Notes under the pieces: generated by a model
Databases searched by the model: none
Seen by the model: only the letters and a program-made list of their open reading frames with translations
Told to the model about the DNA's origin: nothing
Assembly: GCA_964035575.1 (NCBI GenBank)
Contig: OZ037837.1
Coordinates: forward strand, 1,240,001-1,304,000
From: Rhynchopus sp. YZ270_cl-10
Lineage: Eukaryota > Euglenozoa > Diplonemea > Diplonemida > Diplonemidae
Reading direction: 5' to 3'
DNA: 64,000 nt
Program-made: the position numbers and the translations under genes
Shown here: one piece after another, positions 53,913-63,348 of the stretch
How the letters are laid out: every line of letters starts with the position of its first letter
How positions within the stretch are numbered: the first letter of the stretch is position 1

Positions 53913-54732
53913 TTTGCGGAGGTCACGTACAATTTCTACAGGGGGCAGTGAAATAAGAATGGCATTATTCAACTCACGTGAAATAAAGTTTTGGTCGTAA
54001 AATAGCCGTAGCGTGAAAATAAGATGCCTTTATTCGTTTTTTATTTTCACTCGAGCCTTATTTCACGCAGAGAAATACGTTGGAGTAGCCGCGAAAACGC
54101 ACTTTATTCACAGTAATATAAAGCTTTTTTTTGCGTGAAAATAAAGTGAAATAAAATCCTTTTATTTTCACGCACTGTTTCCGCTCAGAATACACCACTA
54201 TTTCAGGCCATTTTTGGCTTAAAAAAGTCCAAAAATGAATTATTTTGTGTCAATACAGTGAATACAGCACGTCTGTGACACACAACGCGGATAAGTCGAC
54301 CTGTGTGGGCACAGGTGCGACCGGATTCACTGGCGCAAGCTGTGGCGAGTGTGCTGCGGGCTACATCGGTTACCACAGACGACGTGCACTGCAGCTCGCA
54401 CAGCAGTGCTGTGATACACAACGTGAACAAGACGGAGTGCTCGTGCACGTGCAACGCTCGCTTTGCTGGTGCGACGTGCGACGTGAGACGAGTGTGCTGC
54501 TGGGTTTGCGGGGTACCCGAATTGCACTGAAGCTGCCCAGCACGCACACTCCATTTGTCACCAAAAAAGTGAGATACTATGTGCATAAAAACCACGATTC
54601 TGCCTCAGGACTTTTCCAACTTGCTTTTTGGGCCGTCACAAACACCACCGTAGACAAAACACGTATATTTTTTCATAACACCTACCCTATTTGACTGCCC
54701 CCCTGTAGAAATTGTACTTTGACCTCCGCAAA
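53913..54732. mobile_element. Inverted-repeat-bounded unit carrying a gene fragment
   Basis: Arms 'TTTGCGGAGGTCACGTACAA' plus 'TTTCTACAGGGGGCAGT' (53913-53949) and their near mirror (54694-54732) bracket about 740 bp. Next to the left arm are several CGTGAAATAA-type repeats, and in the middle is a decayed EGF-like gene piece. The design resembles a transposon that has captured host coding DNA. No target duplication was found. Confidence 0.5.
54256..54570 (+). pseudogene. EGF-like repeat gene fragment, decayed
   Basis: Three EGF-type units in a Cys-rich pattern are read in different frames. The first is 'GFTGASCGECAAGYIGY' (near 54321-54372), the second 'NKTECSCTCNARFAGATCD' (near 54427-54483), and the third 'DECAAGFAGYPNC' (near 54487-54526) followed by 'TEAAQHAHSICH'. 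The spacing of 'C-C-GFxGxxC-xxCAxGYxGYPxC' fits EGF-like repeats of secreted or surface proteins. At least two frame changes and missing ends show it is not a working gene. An intron-split live gene is unlikely because the breaks lack splice sites. Confidence 0.7.
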
Positions 54733-54749
54733 CGCTGAATAAAATATTG

Positions 54750-54900
54750 TATTCATGTGAAATAAGATTCATATTTCACGCTCCCTGGCCTGGAGACACG
54801 CGTTTCATAATTTTCACTCGCTACGCTCGTGAAAATTAACCCACTTGTGACTCCAGTCCGGGAGCGTGAAATAAAGGGAATCTTATTTCACGTGAATAAA
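54750..54900. mobile_element. ~150-bp hairpin element with CGTGAAATAA ends
   Basis: 'TTCATGTGAAATAAGATTC' near 54754 is mirrored by 'GAATCTTATTTCACGTGAA' near 54880. Inside, 'ATTTCACGCTCCCTGG' faces 'CCGGGAGCGTGAAAT'. Confidence 0.65.
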
Positions 54901-54919
54901 TAGTTATTTTTCATAAAAT

Positions 54920-55908
54920 CAGGGTATAAGCTTGGATTTTGGATTTTTTCCAGAATTAGGTTTTTTGAATTTTTTTTTTTTTTGGTGGGGTTATAGCAGT
55001 GTCTTATCCAGGAATCCAGATTTTAAGTTTGGGGGGGGGTCAGTTTGTTTTTTTTTCCCAAATTTTTTTTTCAGCACGACCAGGGAACATAGTGAACTGT
55101 ATATTTTTTTTTTTTGCGGAGCAAAAAAAAACAAAAAAAATGGCGCCGCAGGCGAAAATTTTTTTGGGTACGGTGTAAATGTATAGCTTTTTACACCACG
55201 CCGAGGAAACACCTCAAACCCAGCTGAAAAAACTGACCCCCCCCACCGGCCCAAATTTCCGGAGAAAATTTGGGGGGGGTCACTGACCCCCCCCCCCAAC
55301 CGGCCCAAAAAATACACTGGGTTATAGACCAGCCCCGCCGCCAGGATTTTGGGGTTTGAAAAAGTTCTGTTGATGGTCCAAAAAAAAAATTTCGCGCTTC
55401 GCGCGAAAACCCCTGCAAAGCTCCTTCGTCGTGGCCTCCGGCGGAGAGATGCATGTTCCCCAAGCCTGGTCAGAGTTCCTCCGAATCAGCGACATTTGCT
55501 CTTTCCTCTCACCATGCTGTACATTGTACTTTACGGTGGCCGTCCACAAGCCGTAGTGGGTGTCAGCCTTCTTATCAGTAAGCAGCGGTCATGGTACCCA
55601 AAGGTTCCTGGCGAAGCCACGGTACGCAACATTTTTAAAAAATGTTCCCATAAAATGGAACTGCGTTGGTGGGAGCTGCTTGCGCCGCAGGCGCACGGTA
55701 CGCAACTTTTTTTTTTTCCAACACCCGATTTTGACTTTTTTGGGACGTTTGAGCACTCACCTCTCCATATCTTCTTCTCCTGAGATTTTTTGACAAGTAG
55801 AACGGGTCTGAACCACTCAACAGAAGTTTTTTTTTTTTTTTTTTTTCCCCCGAAAAATTTCAGAATTAGGTTTTTGAACCTAATTCTGAGTACCAAGCTT
55901 ATACCCTG
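54920..55908. mobile_element. Non-autonomous TIR element, hAT-like, holding a nested insertion
   Basis: Ends 'CAGGGTATAAGCTTGG' and mirror, each with 'AGAATTAGGTT' further in, flanked by ATAAAAT on both sides (7 bp). The inner part includes the 'GAAGCCACGGTACGC...GCGCCGCAGGCGC' block near 55612-55705, as in the 46723-47313 element. A second element is nested at 54997-55319. No transposase. Confidence 0.75.
54997..55319. mobile_element. Nested hAT-like element with 8-bp target duplication
   Basis: 323 bp starting CAGTGT and ending ACACTG, flanked by GGTTATAG at 54989-54996 and 55320-55327. It carries the module 'CCAGGGAACATAGTGAACTG', 'GCGGAGC', 'ATGGCGCCGCAGGCG' and 'GGGTACGGTGTAA', also found near 32.6-32.8 kb (reversed) and 44.1 kb. 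Confidence 0.85.
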
Positions 55909-57738
55909 ATAAAATATCAAGTCAAGACAACATAAAGACAAAAAAAGAGGAGACGACGCACGCTGGTGGACAAAACTCCATCTTTCGATTGAAAAGAGTA
56001 TCTTAATTTTTTTTTTTTCATAAAATATCAAGTCAAGACCTGTCCAGAACTGACCTATTACTCTTTTTTTTAACCACCATGATGGTGTGTGCGGCAGCTT
56101 TTTTTTCTTCCGGTGACATGACACTTGTGACATATCGTAGGAAATCCTTTAGTATGCGCGAAGACGATTCTTGTGCTCCTCATTCTCCCCACACTATATC
56201 AATACAACAGGTTAGACCGTTTGGTCTGGGAGACGTGTGATCTGGGGTGAGGAAGCGTTCCAACTTTTCAACCTCTTCCCCAATTTACCTTTCACGCTTT
56301 TTTACCCTCCCCCCGTTTTAGAATCAACAGAGAGTGTACGTTAAGATTTCTCTCATTTCCCCCCTTGTGTGTCAATTCAACAATAAAGGTGGTCCGACTT
56401 ACCGTGCGTCGATGTAAGGTGAACATCTACAGGCGTTACAGAGTACACATGATTTCTATTACAGAGATCCGGTATAGGAACGGAGTTCGGGAGTGCATCC
56501 TTAATTGTAAGCGAATTAGATAAAACAATAAGCTCGTCATTTCTTTTTCTCGAACAAATTTTATTCTCTACCCCCCAAAAAAACGTAAACACCACTTTTC
56601 AAAAATATTCTCTCCTTTTTTTCCCTTCCACACGCGCTGGTTTTTTTGTATTTCGCTAATTTTTTTTCTCAAAAAGCTTTCCCCCTTTGCCACCCTAGTT
56701 TCGACTGCGAAATGTTTTCTCATGCATTGCACGGAAACAACACGACATATAGGCGCAGGGTGGTTCCGTGCATATCATAGAACCTGGCATCTTGTGTGTC
56801 TCCCAAAAAACCAAAAGCGTTTGTGTGTGAAGTTTTGAAGGGAAAGTAATATCATGCGAGCCATATGTCGAAATACTATTTAAGGGGAATGGAGTGCGGA
56901 GGGGGCAGCCTTAACTGCAAACCATGCGTGATGTGTAGCTAACTTGTAGCACCAAAAACCATTTATCTTTCAGTACTCCAAAACTATGTTTGGCGTAGAA
57001 AAGAAAGGCGTGAACTCCCAAATCCGCTTTATTTGGATGCCAAGTTGTCTTGAAGGATCAAATGCAGACGTGTCCACAACACTTTTGAGTGTAAAATGAA
57101 TGGAACACCACCCCCCGTTTTTGCTTGGAGGCTAGTTTCCATAAAGGAGCGTTAACCAAAAGAGACTCGAAGATAGTGAGTCTAGAAAACTCAAGCAGAG
57201 TTTAAAGCAATCTTTCTTATCCCTTATCTTTTGCAGTTAGCATCAAGCTAAAATGCCTTTTTTCGGGGGGGAAAAAAACAAAAACCAAAGCAATCCAGAG
57301 AGAACCAACCTTTTTTTTTTTTTTTTGGTTTTCAACACTTTTTTCATTAACCTCGTTTTTGCCTGGAGGCTAGTAATCACAAAACCTTTGGTAGATTTGG
57401 TAGCTTTTCACTCTTTTTTTTCTCTCGACAATTTATTTGTTCGGTCTTTTTAATAAACGCATAAAAACGGTGCACAAACTTTTCTTTCTTTTTTGAACCC
57501 ACAAAGAAAACCTAATTTCTCACAAAACCCCCTCCTCCTCCTCTTCCTCTTCCTCCCCCTCTTCTCCCCCCCCACTCTACAAAGGCTAATAGCAGACAAA
57601 AAAAAAAAAATGCTTTTCTCGGCAAAAATTCAAAACATAAAACCAGAGCAAAACAGAGAACCAACTATTTTCCTTTTTCCTTTTTCCTGTTTCCTTTGTT
57701 CTTTTCTCACTACCTATTGACCTGGTGTCCATAAAGCC
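55909..57738. other. Gene-free stretch
   Basis: Low-complexity DNA with no supported gene. 56238-56350 repeats the block at 50275-50400. 'GGAGGCTAGT' in a 'TTTTTGC(T/C)T' context occurs at 57119 and 57356. Confidence 0.55.
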
Positions 57739-58023
57739 TTATCCGGACTCTCTTCCGCTCCTTCGCTGACTCAGAATAACATAATAAACACCCATTAGTT
57801 CGGGGGTTATTAAGTACTTCAAGCTCTCTGTCCAGTTTGCCGTCAGCCAGGCTAGTCGCTTCTTGCAGTCCTGCCTGTGGCGGGTCACATTCGTGGCGTC
57901 CAGCCACGTCCCGTCGTCGTCGCTGTTCTTCCCGCAGAACAGGCACCGTACTGTGGTCACTATCGTGACCTCGTCCTCCTCATCCACATCGACGTGGCCT
58001 TCGTCTACACCGAGCTGATGCAA
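57739..58023 (-). CDS. Possible zinc-finger exon (BED- or C2HC-like)
   Basis: An open frame of 94 codons with an acidic start (VDEGHVDVDEEDEVTIV), then a candidate zinc site Cys-x2-Cys ('CLFCGKNSDDDGTW') followed by His-x3-Cys ('RHRQDC') and a basic helix 'KKRLAWL'. This order matches BED-type or C2HC fingers of DNA-binding and transposase-related proteins. No ATG: the frame opens with TTG just after a stop. On the reverse strand a pyrimidine tract ending TTTTCAG lies about 60 bases upstream, so this is plausibly an internal exon or a fragment. It sits head to head with the 58279 gene only 255 bp away. Confidence 0.4.
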   Translation of the reverse strand: MHQLGVDEGHVDVDEEDEVTIVTTVRCLFCGKNSDDDGTWLDATNVTRHRQDCKKRLAWLTANWTESLKYLITPELMGVYYVILSQRRSGRESG

Positions 58024-58278
58024 AAGGGCTTCTCTTCAGCAGTCCAGGGGTGTGCTGTAAACTGCGTTCTGAAAAGTAATCTAGAATTCGAAGAGAGAGA
58101 AAAAAACACACCCACGTAGCAAAAGTGGATCTCCTGCGTGCGGCTGTCGAGAGCCTAGGCAGTACACCCACAGGGGTACCTTCTGTTGCTCTTCTTGCCG
58201 TGGGTATCCTCTCGTCACGCCCACATCCTCGTAACACATCTGCAAAAGGGATAAAAAAAAACTTTTTACACTAGTAAG

Positions 58279-61200
58279 ATGGGGTCCGGAGCGTCGAAGC
58301 CTGAAAAGGATGAGATTGCAAAGGCAATTGCAGGGAAGGAGAGGCCCGTGGACGCAGTGGACAGCGTGGACGGGAGGACAATGCTGCACAGTGCCGTGCT
58401 TGCGGGGGATGTGGAGGCAGTGCGGTTTCTTGTGGTGAATGGTGCAGGGAACGTGTGTGACAGGGACGGGAAGGTGCCGCTGTGGTACGCACTGCAGCAC
58501 AGGGACGCGGATGTGCGGGGGCGACTTGAGGCGGAGCTGGGGGCGCATGCAGCAGAGATCCTTGGTGAGGTGGAGGATGCTGTGCAGGTGTACCTCACTG
58601 ACGGTGTTGCGACAACAACAACAGCAACAGCAGATGTGGACGTGGAACGGAGCAGTGGAGATGCAACGACAGGAGGAAATGCCGTGGACACACACATGAA
58701 GAATGACACGAACACCTCTGCAGACAGACAGTTGGGAGAGGATGACGGGGACACGGAAACACTGCGTCGCACAGACGGGCGGAAGGTGGAGTGGCTGCGG
58801 AAGGAGGACAACAACACCAGCAGCAGCAGCAGCACCGGCAGCAGCAGTGGTGGAAGAGAGCTGCTGTGCTGGCTGCGTGGTCTTCCAAAGGTGGATCCGC
58901 CGTTGGGCTACACAGACGAACACGTGCGGCACATGGAGGGTGGGTTCCGTGTGGTGTGCAAGCGTCTGCTGGAGGACATCAGAAGACGGAGGGAGGCTGC
59001 GGGGACACGTGGTGGGCACGTGGAGGTGGATGACTGGATGGCGGCACGTGACCCGTTTGAGCTGCTGCTGTCGGGATTCCTGTTCACGTCTGACTGTGTG
59101 GAGTATGTGCTGAGCACTGGGGGTGTTGTGTGCGACAAGCAGGGGGCACCAGAGATCACCGTTGGGCCTGACGGGAAGCTGCGGTACATCCGTCTGACGG
59201 AGCGGGCTGTGCTGGACCACCACGGGAGTGCTGCTGAGTCACAGTCGCTTGCACTGTACGCAACGATGAACACTGCGATGCGTGCTGTGGGGTGGCTGCC
59301 TGCGGTGAAGGAGTGGAAGGGGACGGCAGCACCGAACGTGTTTGAGCTGTCACCCGCACCCCCGCAGCTGCACGTGATTGCGACCTTTGCGCCGCTGATC
59401 CGTGGTCTGGACCGGCTGATTGGGAGCCGTCGGAAGCAGTTGCGAACTGTGTTCCGTGGGATCAATGTGAACGTGTCTGCGAAGTACGCGTTGGGGACGC
59501 ACATTGTGTGGAACTGCTTCACGTCGACAACACTGAAGCGGGATGTGGCTCGGAGCTTCATGTACGGGAAGGGGGGCACGTTCTTTGTGGTGGTGGCGAA
59601 GGAGGGTGCTGCAGACGTGAAGTTCTCTTCTGTGTATGCTGGGGAGGACGAGCTGCTGTACACAGCGAACATCGAGTACCGTGTGCAGTGGAAGCTTTCG
59701 CCGACGTTGCTGCGGATGATGGGGCTGCGCTTTGACGTGATTGTGATGCAGGAGGTGTGTTCTGGTGTGGGGGAGACGAGTGCGGCTGAGCAGGTGGGTG
59801 CGCTGCAGGAGGTGATGGGACACACAGTCGCGTTCTTCGAGGACTACCTTGCGCAGTACGTGGAGGGGCGTGTGGGCGACGACACACGTGTGAAGGAGGA
59901 GGAGACACGTCCGCTGATGGAGGAGGTGCGGAGGTGGCTTCGTGCACGTGGAGGTGGAGGTGGGAAGCATATGTCTTCCGTGTTCACACAGGCAGAAGCG
60001 GGTACAGAGTGCAAGCCTGATGTGAATGCTGGAGAAGAGCCACAAGTTGGTGTGCTGTGTGTGATCGGAGAAGGAGGGAGCGGGAAGACGTCTGCTTCGA
60101 TTGCAATTCTGAGCGACCTTGCAACGTCTGCGAGGAAAAACAGCAACAAGGACAGCGACAGCAACAAAGAGGGGGGTGCAAAGCCGTACTTCCCTGTGTT
60201 TGTGGCGCTCCCGACAGTGAAGCAGCACCTGCTTGAGAAGGGAGGGCTGGACAGGTTTGTGCTGGAGTCGTTTGCGCTGCGGGAGGCGGACCGTGCGTAC
60301 CTTGCGGAGACGTACGAGGTGGTGCTGGTGCTGGACTCGCTGGACGAGGTGGGGCTGACGCAGGAGGATGTGGGTGCTGTGGTGGCTGAGGGTGGCCTTC
60401 TGTGCCGGCACCCGTGGGTGGAGGCACACTGCAGCGTTGTTGTGACTGTGCGTGGTGAGTACCTGAAGAGCGTCAATGTTTTCCCGTCTGGTGTATGCGG
60501 AGCTAGTGTGCGTGCTGTGTACATGCAGCCGTTCACAGAGGTGGATGCGAGAACGTACATCGAGCGTGCAAACACAGCCTGGGAGAAGGAACACAAGAAG
60601 GACGGCACATCAGAGGAAGCAGTGCGAGCAGTCTTCGTGCGTGAGGAGGACGTTGAGGGACTTGTGCAGCTGCGGAACCCGTTTGTGCTGCACATGGCGT
60701 GCCACGCACAGTGCAGCGGGAAGGCTTCTGAGGAAGTGATCTACGAGACCTACCTGGAGACGTGGACGAAGAAGGAGATGGCGTCTGGTGCCGGTGCTGA
60801 AGACCTGTCTTTGGAGGATGTGGTGCGTGCAGGGGAGCTTGTTGCATGCAGGATGCTGGAGACAAACGAGTGGCAGGGGACTGTGGGTGTGGCGTCGCAG
60901 ATTCTTGATTCGCAGCACGGTGTGTGTGAGGCTGTGCGGGATGCGTGCTTCCGCTGCCTGCCGTTCCGGATTGAGGACTTTGGGGAGGAGCGGAGTGCGT
61001 TCACATTCCGGCACAAGTCGCTTGGGGAGCACCTTGCAGCACGGCGGCTTGCACGTGATCCAGCAGGGACACTGGGGACACTGGTGCAGCGGAGCTTCAG
61101 CAAGGACTCGCAGCGTGTGCTTGGTTTCTTTGCGGCGCTGGTGTGTGGAGACAGTGGGCTGTACGAACGTGCCTGCACAGAGCTGCTTACGGTTGTGAAG

Positions 61201-63348
61201 GCGACACGTGGAAGTACAGGTGCGGGCGAGGGTGCTGTGACAGCAGGGTCGAATGCAGCAGCACTGCTGGCACGTGCACGCATCCCTGTGAGTGGGGAGG
61301 ATCTGAGCGGGATCCGTGTGTCGAACTGCGACCTGCGCGGGTCTCTGTTTGTGGAGACGGCGCTGACAGGCGCTTCCTTCTCAAACTGCTGGCTGGAGCA
61401 CACTGAGTTCCACACCTGCGACATGGGTGGCACGATGCTGCCTGACTGCTCCCTTGGGGCACCACTTCCCCCATTTCGCCAAACGAGCCAGATAATTAGT
61501 TTGTCACTTACCCCTGACGGGGCTCAAGCAGTTACTGCCGCTTACGACAACACTCTGCGTGTGTGGAGCATGTCGACTGGAAAAGAAGTGATGGTACTGG
61601 AGGGCCACAACGAGGAGGCACGTGTCACAGTGACACCTGACGGAACACGCATAGTTTCCTGCTCCAATGACAAGACCGTGCGTGTGTGGGACATCCACAC
61701 TGGGGAGGCAGTGTTCGTCTTGGAAGGGCACAGCGATTTCGTTGCAGATGTGGCAGTCACCCCGGACAGTTCCAAAATCGTGTCATGCTCGAAGGACAAC
61801 ACCATTCGTGTGTGGGATCTCTCCACCGGGAAGGTAGCGCTGACGATAGAGGCATCTGACATACAGAAAGTTGTCATCACACTCGACGGATGTCGAATTG
61901 TGTCATCCTCAGCGAATGTGCTCCACATATGGGACCTGGCGACGGGGAAGCAGCTCATGCTATTGGAGGGACATACCCGCGCTGTACAGGGCCTGGCAGT
62001 CACTCCGGACGGATGCCACGTGGTCTCATGCTCGTATGATCGTACAGCACGCCTCTGGAGCCTTTCCACTGGGGAGGAGGTGATGGCGTTCGACAGCGAT
62101 TTTGGGTTGCAGTCGGTAACCGTCACACCCGATGGATGCCATGTAGTTGCGGGGTCTGCCAACTACACGATTTGCATCTGGAGCGTGTCAACGGGGAGGG
62201 TGGTGACGGTCTTGGAGGGGCATACCTTCAAGGTGATGGGTGTTGCCGTGACACCAGATGGATGCCACGTGGTGTCTGCCTCTTGCGATAAGTCTGTGCG
62301 CGTGTGGGACATCATGGCTGGGAAGGAGACTCTCGCTCTGCAGAGCCACCTCTTCATCGTGAACAGTATTGCAGTCGTCTCTGATGCATCTCTCCTATCA
62401 TGCTGCCACAATGTGATGTCCACATGGAACCCATCCACGGGCAAGCAGATCCAGCTGTTCGAAGGGCACACCGATACCATATGTGATGTAGCCGTGTTCC
62501 CGGACGGATCTCATGTTGTTTCTGGCTCTGTGGACATGACACTACGTGTGTGGAACAGTGAGACCGGCAAGGAGGTGCCTTTCCGCAATCCCAACGAGAA
62601 GGTGGTCCATGCAGGTCACATACGGTCCGTGGCAGTGTCACCTGACGCGTCTCACGTGGTATCAGGTTCCGCAGACAAGACTGTCCGTGTGTGGAGCCTG
62701 TCGACTGGGAAGGAGGTATCCGTGTTTGATGCAACCTCAAGCGACGTCAATGGAGTCGTAGTGACTCCTGATGGAGTGCATGTGGTTTGCGCCATCGCCA
62801 AAACCGTGTGCATGTGGACACTGCACACTGGTGCGGAGACAATGGTGTTCGAAGGGCATACCGACCGAGTTGTGCGTGTGGCTGTGACCCCCGATGGGTC
62901 TCGTGTTGTTTCATGCGCGTGGGACCAGACCGTGCGTGTGTGGGACGTCGCCAGCGGGAAGGAGGTGCACACCCTATTAGGGCTTTCTTCCGATCCGTTT
63001 GGGGTGGCAGTGACACCCGACGGAGCGCACGTCGTGTCGTCCGCTGCAGACGGCACTGTGCATGTATGGAGCATCACTACTGGCGAGGAGGTGGCTGTGA
63101 TCCATGGGGATTGTGCTGCATTGCGCAGTATTGCTGTGAGCCCCGATGGACGTGAGGTGATGTGTTGTTCCGAAAAATGCGTGCGCGTGTGGAGCATTTG
63201 CAGGGAAGACGGCACGATTGATGGGAAGACGAGGTTGAAGAGAGTGATCGGTGCCCCTGCCACAGTTCCTCGTGCATCAGGCTGTCGCAATGCTGATGCT
63301 GTGGAGCCCGAGCTTGCGAGACGGATTCTTCTGGACAAGAAGGTGTGA
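58279..63348 (+). CDS. NLR-like STAND protein: ankyrin / ADP-ribosyltransferase / NACHT-type NTPase / 14 WD40 repeats
   Basis: 1,689 residues in one exon. MGSGASK at the N-terminus fits N-myristoylation (Gly2, Ser6, Lys7). Residues 33-85 hold about two ankyrin repeats ('LHSAVLAGDVEAVRFLV'). Residues of about 290-490 are an arginine-type ADP-ribosyltransferase with R393 (FRG), 'CFTSTT' at 413-418 and E456-D-E458, a complete R-S-ExE set. The NTPase has Walker A GEGGSGKT at 597-604 and Walker B 'VVLVLDSLDE' at 681-690, with 'LRNPFVLHMACHA' beyond. This is a NACHT-type switch; the double-acid LDSLDE box is typical. Pentapeptide-like text ('LSGIRVSNCDLRGSLF') lies near 1005-1060. Residues 1070-1640 are 14 WD40 repeats, enough for two seven-bladed propellers. 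The family works by ligand binding, nucleotide exchange and oligomerisation. The transferase is the likely effector (inference). Confidence 0.92.
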   Translation: MGSGASKPEKDEIAKAIAGKERPVDAVDSVDGRTMLHSAVLAGDVEAVRFLVVNGAGNVCDRDGKVPLWYALQHRDADVRGRLEAELGAHAAEILGEVEDAVQVYLTDGVATTTTATADVDVERSSGDATTGGNAVDTHMKNDTNTSADRQLGEDDGDTETLRRTDGRKVEWLRKEDNNTSSSSSTGSSSGGRELLCWLRGLPKVDPPLGYTDEHVRHMEGGFRVVCKRLLEDIRRRREAAGTRGGHVEVDDWMAARDPFELLLSGFLFTSDCVEYVLSTGGVVCDKQGAPEITVGPDGKLRYIRLTERAVLDHHGSAAESQSLALYATMNTAMRAVGWLPAVKEWKGTAAPNVFELSPAPPQLHVIATFAPLIRGLDRLIGSRRKQLRTVFRGINVNVSAKYALGTHIVWNCFTSTTLKRDVARSFMYGKGGTFFVVVAKEGAADVKFSSVYAGEDELLYTANIEYRVQWKLSPTLLRMMGLRFDVIVMQEVCSGVGETSAAEQVGALQEVMGHTVAFFEDYLAQYVEGRVGDDTRVKEEETRPLMEEVRRWLRARGGGGGKHMSSVFTQAEAGTECKPDVNAGEEPQVGVLCVIGEGGSGKTSASIAILSDLATSARKNSNKDSDSNKEGGAKPYFPVFVALPTVKQHLLEKGGLDRFVLESFALREADRAYLAETYEVVLVLDSLDEVGLTQEDVGAVVAEGGLLCRHPWVEAHCSVVVTVRGEYLKSVNVFPSGVCGASVRAVYMQPFTEVDARTYIERANTAWEKEHKKDGTSEEAVRAVFVREEDVEGLVQLRNPFVLHMACHAQCSGKASEEVIYETYLETWTKKEMASGAGAEDLSLEDVVRAGELVACRMLETNEWQGTVGVASQILDSQHGVCEAVRDACFRCLPFRIEDFGEERSAFTFRHKSLGEHLAARRLARDPAGTLGTLVQRSFSKDSQRVLGFFAALVCGDSGLYERACTELLTVVKATRGSTGAGEGAVTAGSNAAALLARARIPVSGEDLSGIRVSNCDLRGSLFVETALTGASFSNCWLEHTEFHTCDMGGTMLPDCSLGAPLPPFRQTSQIISLSLTPDGAQAVTAAYDNTLRVWSMSTGKEVMVLEGHNEEARVTVTPDGTRIVSCSNDKTVRVWDIHTGEAVFVLEGHSDFVADVAVTPDSSKIVSCSKDNTIRVWDLSTGKVALTIEASDIQKVVITLDGCRIVSSSANVLHIWDLATGKQLMLLEGHTRAVQGLAVTPDGCHVVSCSYDRTARLWSLSTGEEVMAFDSDFGLQSVTVTPDGCHVVAGSANYTICIWSVSTGRVVTVLEGHTFKVMGVAVTPDGCHVVSASCDKSVRVWDIMAGKETLALQSHLFIVNSIAVVSDASLLSCCHNVMSTWNPSTGKQIQLFEGHTDTICDVAVFPDGSHVVSGSVDMTLRVWNSETGKEVPFRNPNEKVVHAGHIRSVAVSPDASHVVSGSADKTVRVWSLSTGKEVSVFDATSSDVNGVVVTPDGVHVVCAIAKTVCMWTLHTGAETMVFEGHTDRVVRVAVTPDGSRVVSCAWDQTVRVWDVASGKEVHTLLGLSSDPFGVAVTPDGAHVVSSAADGTVHVWSITTGEEVAVIHGDCAALRSIAVSPDGREVMCCSEKCVRVWSICREDGTIDGKTRLKRVIGAPATVPRASGCRNADAVEPELARRILLDKKV

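Noticed and set aside
58081-60695. Long reverse-strand frames of 283-414 codons
   Set aside because: Shadows of the NLR-like gene on the plus strand.
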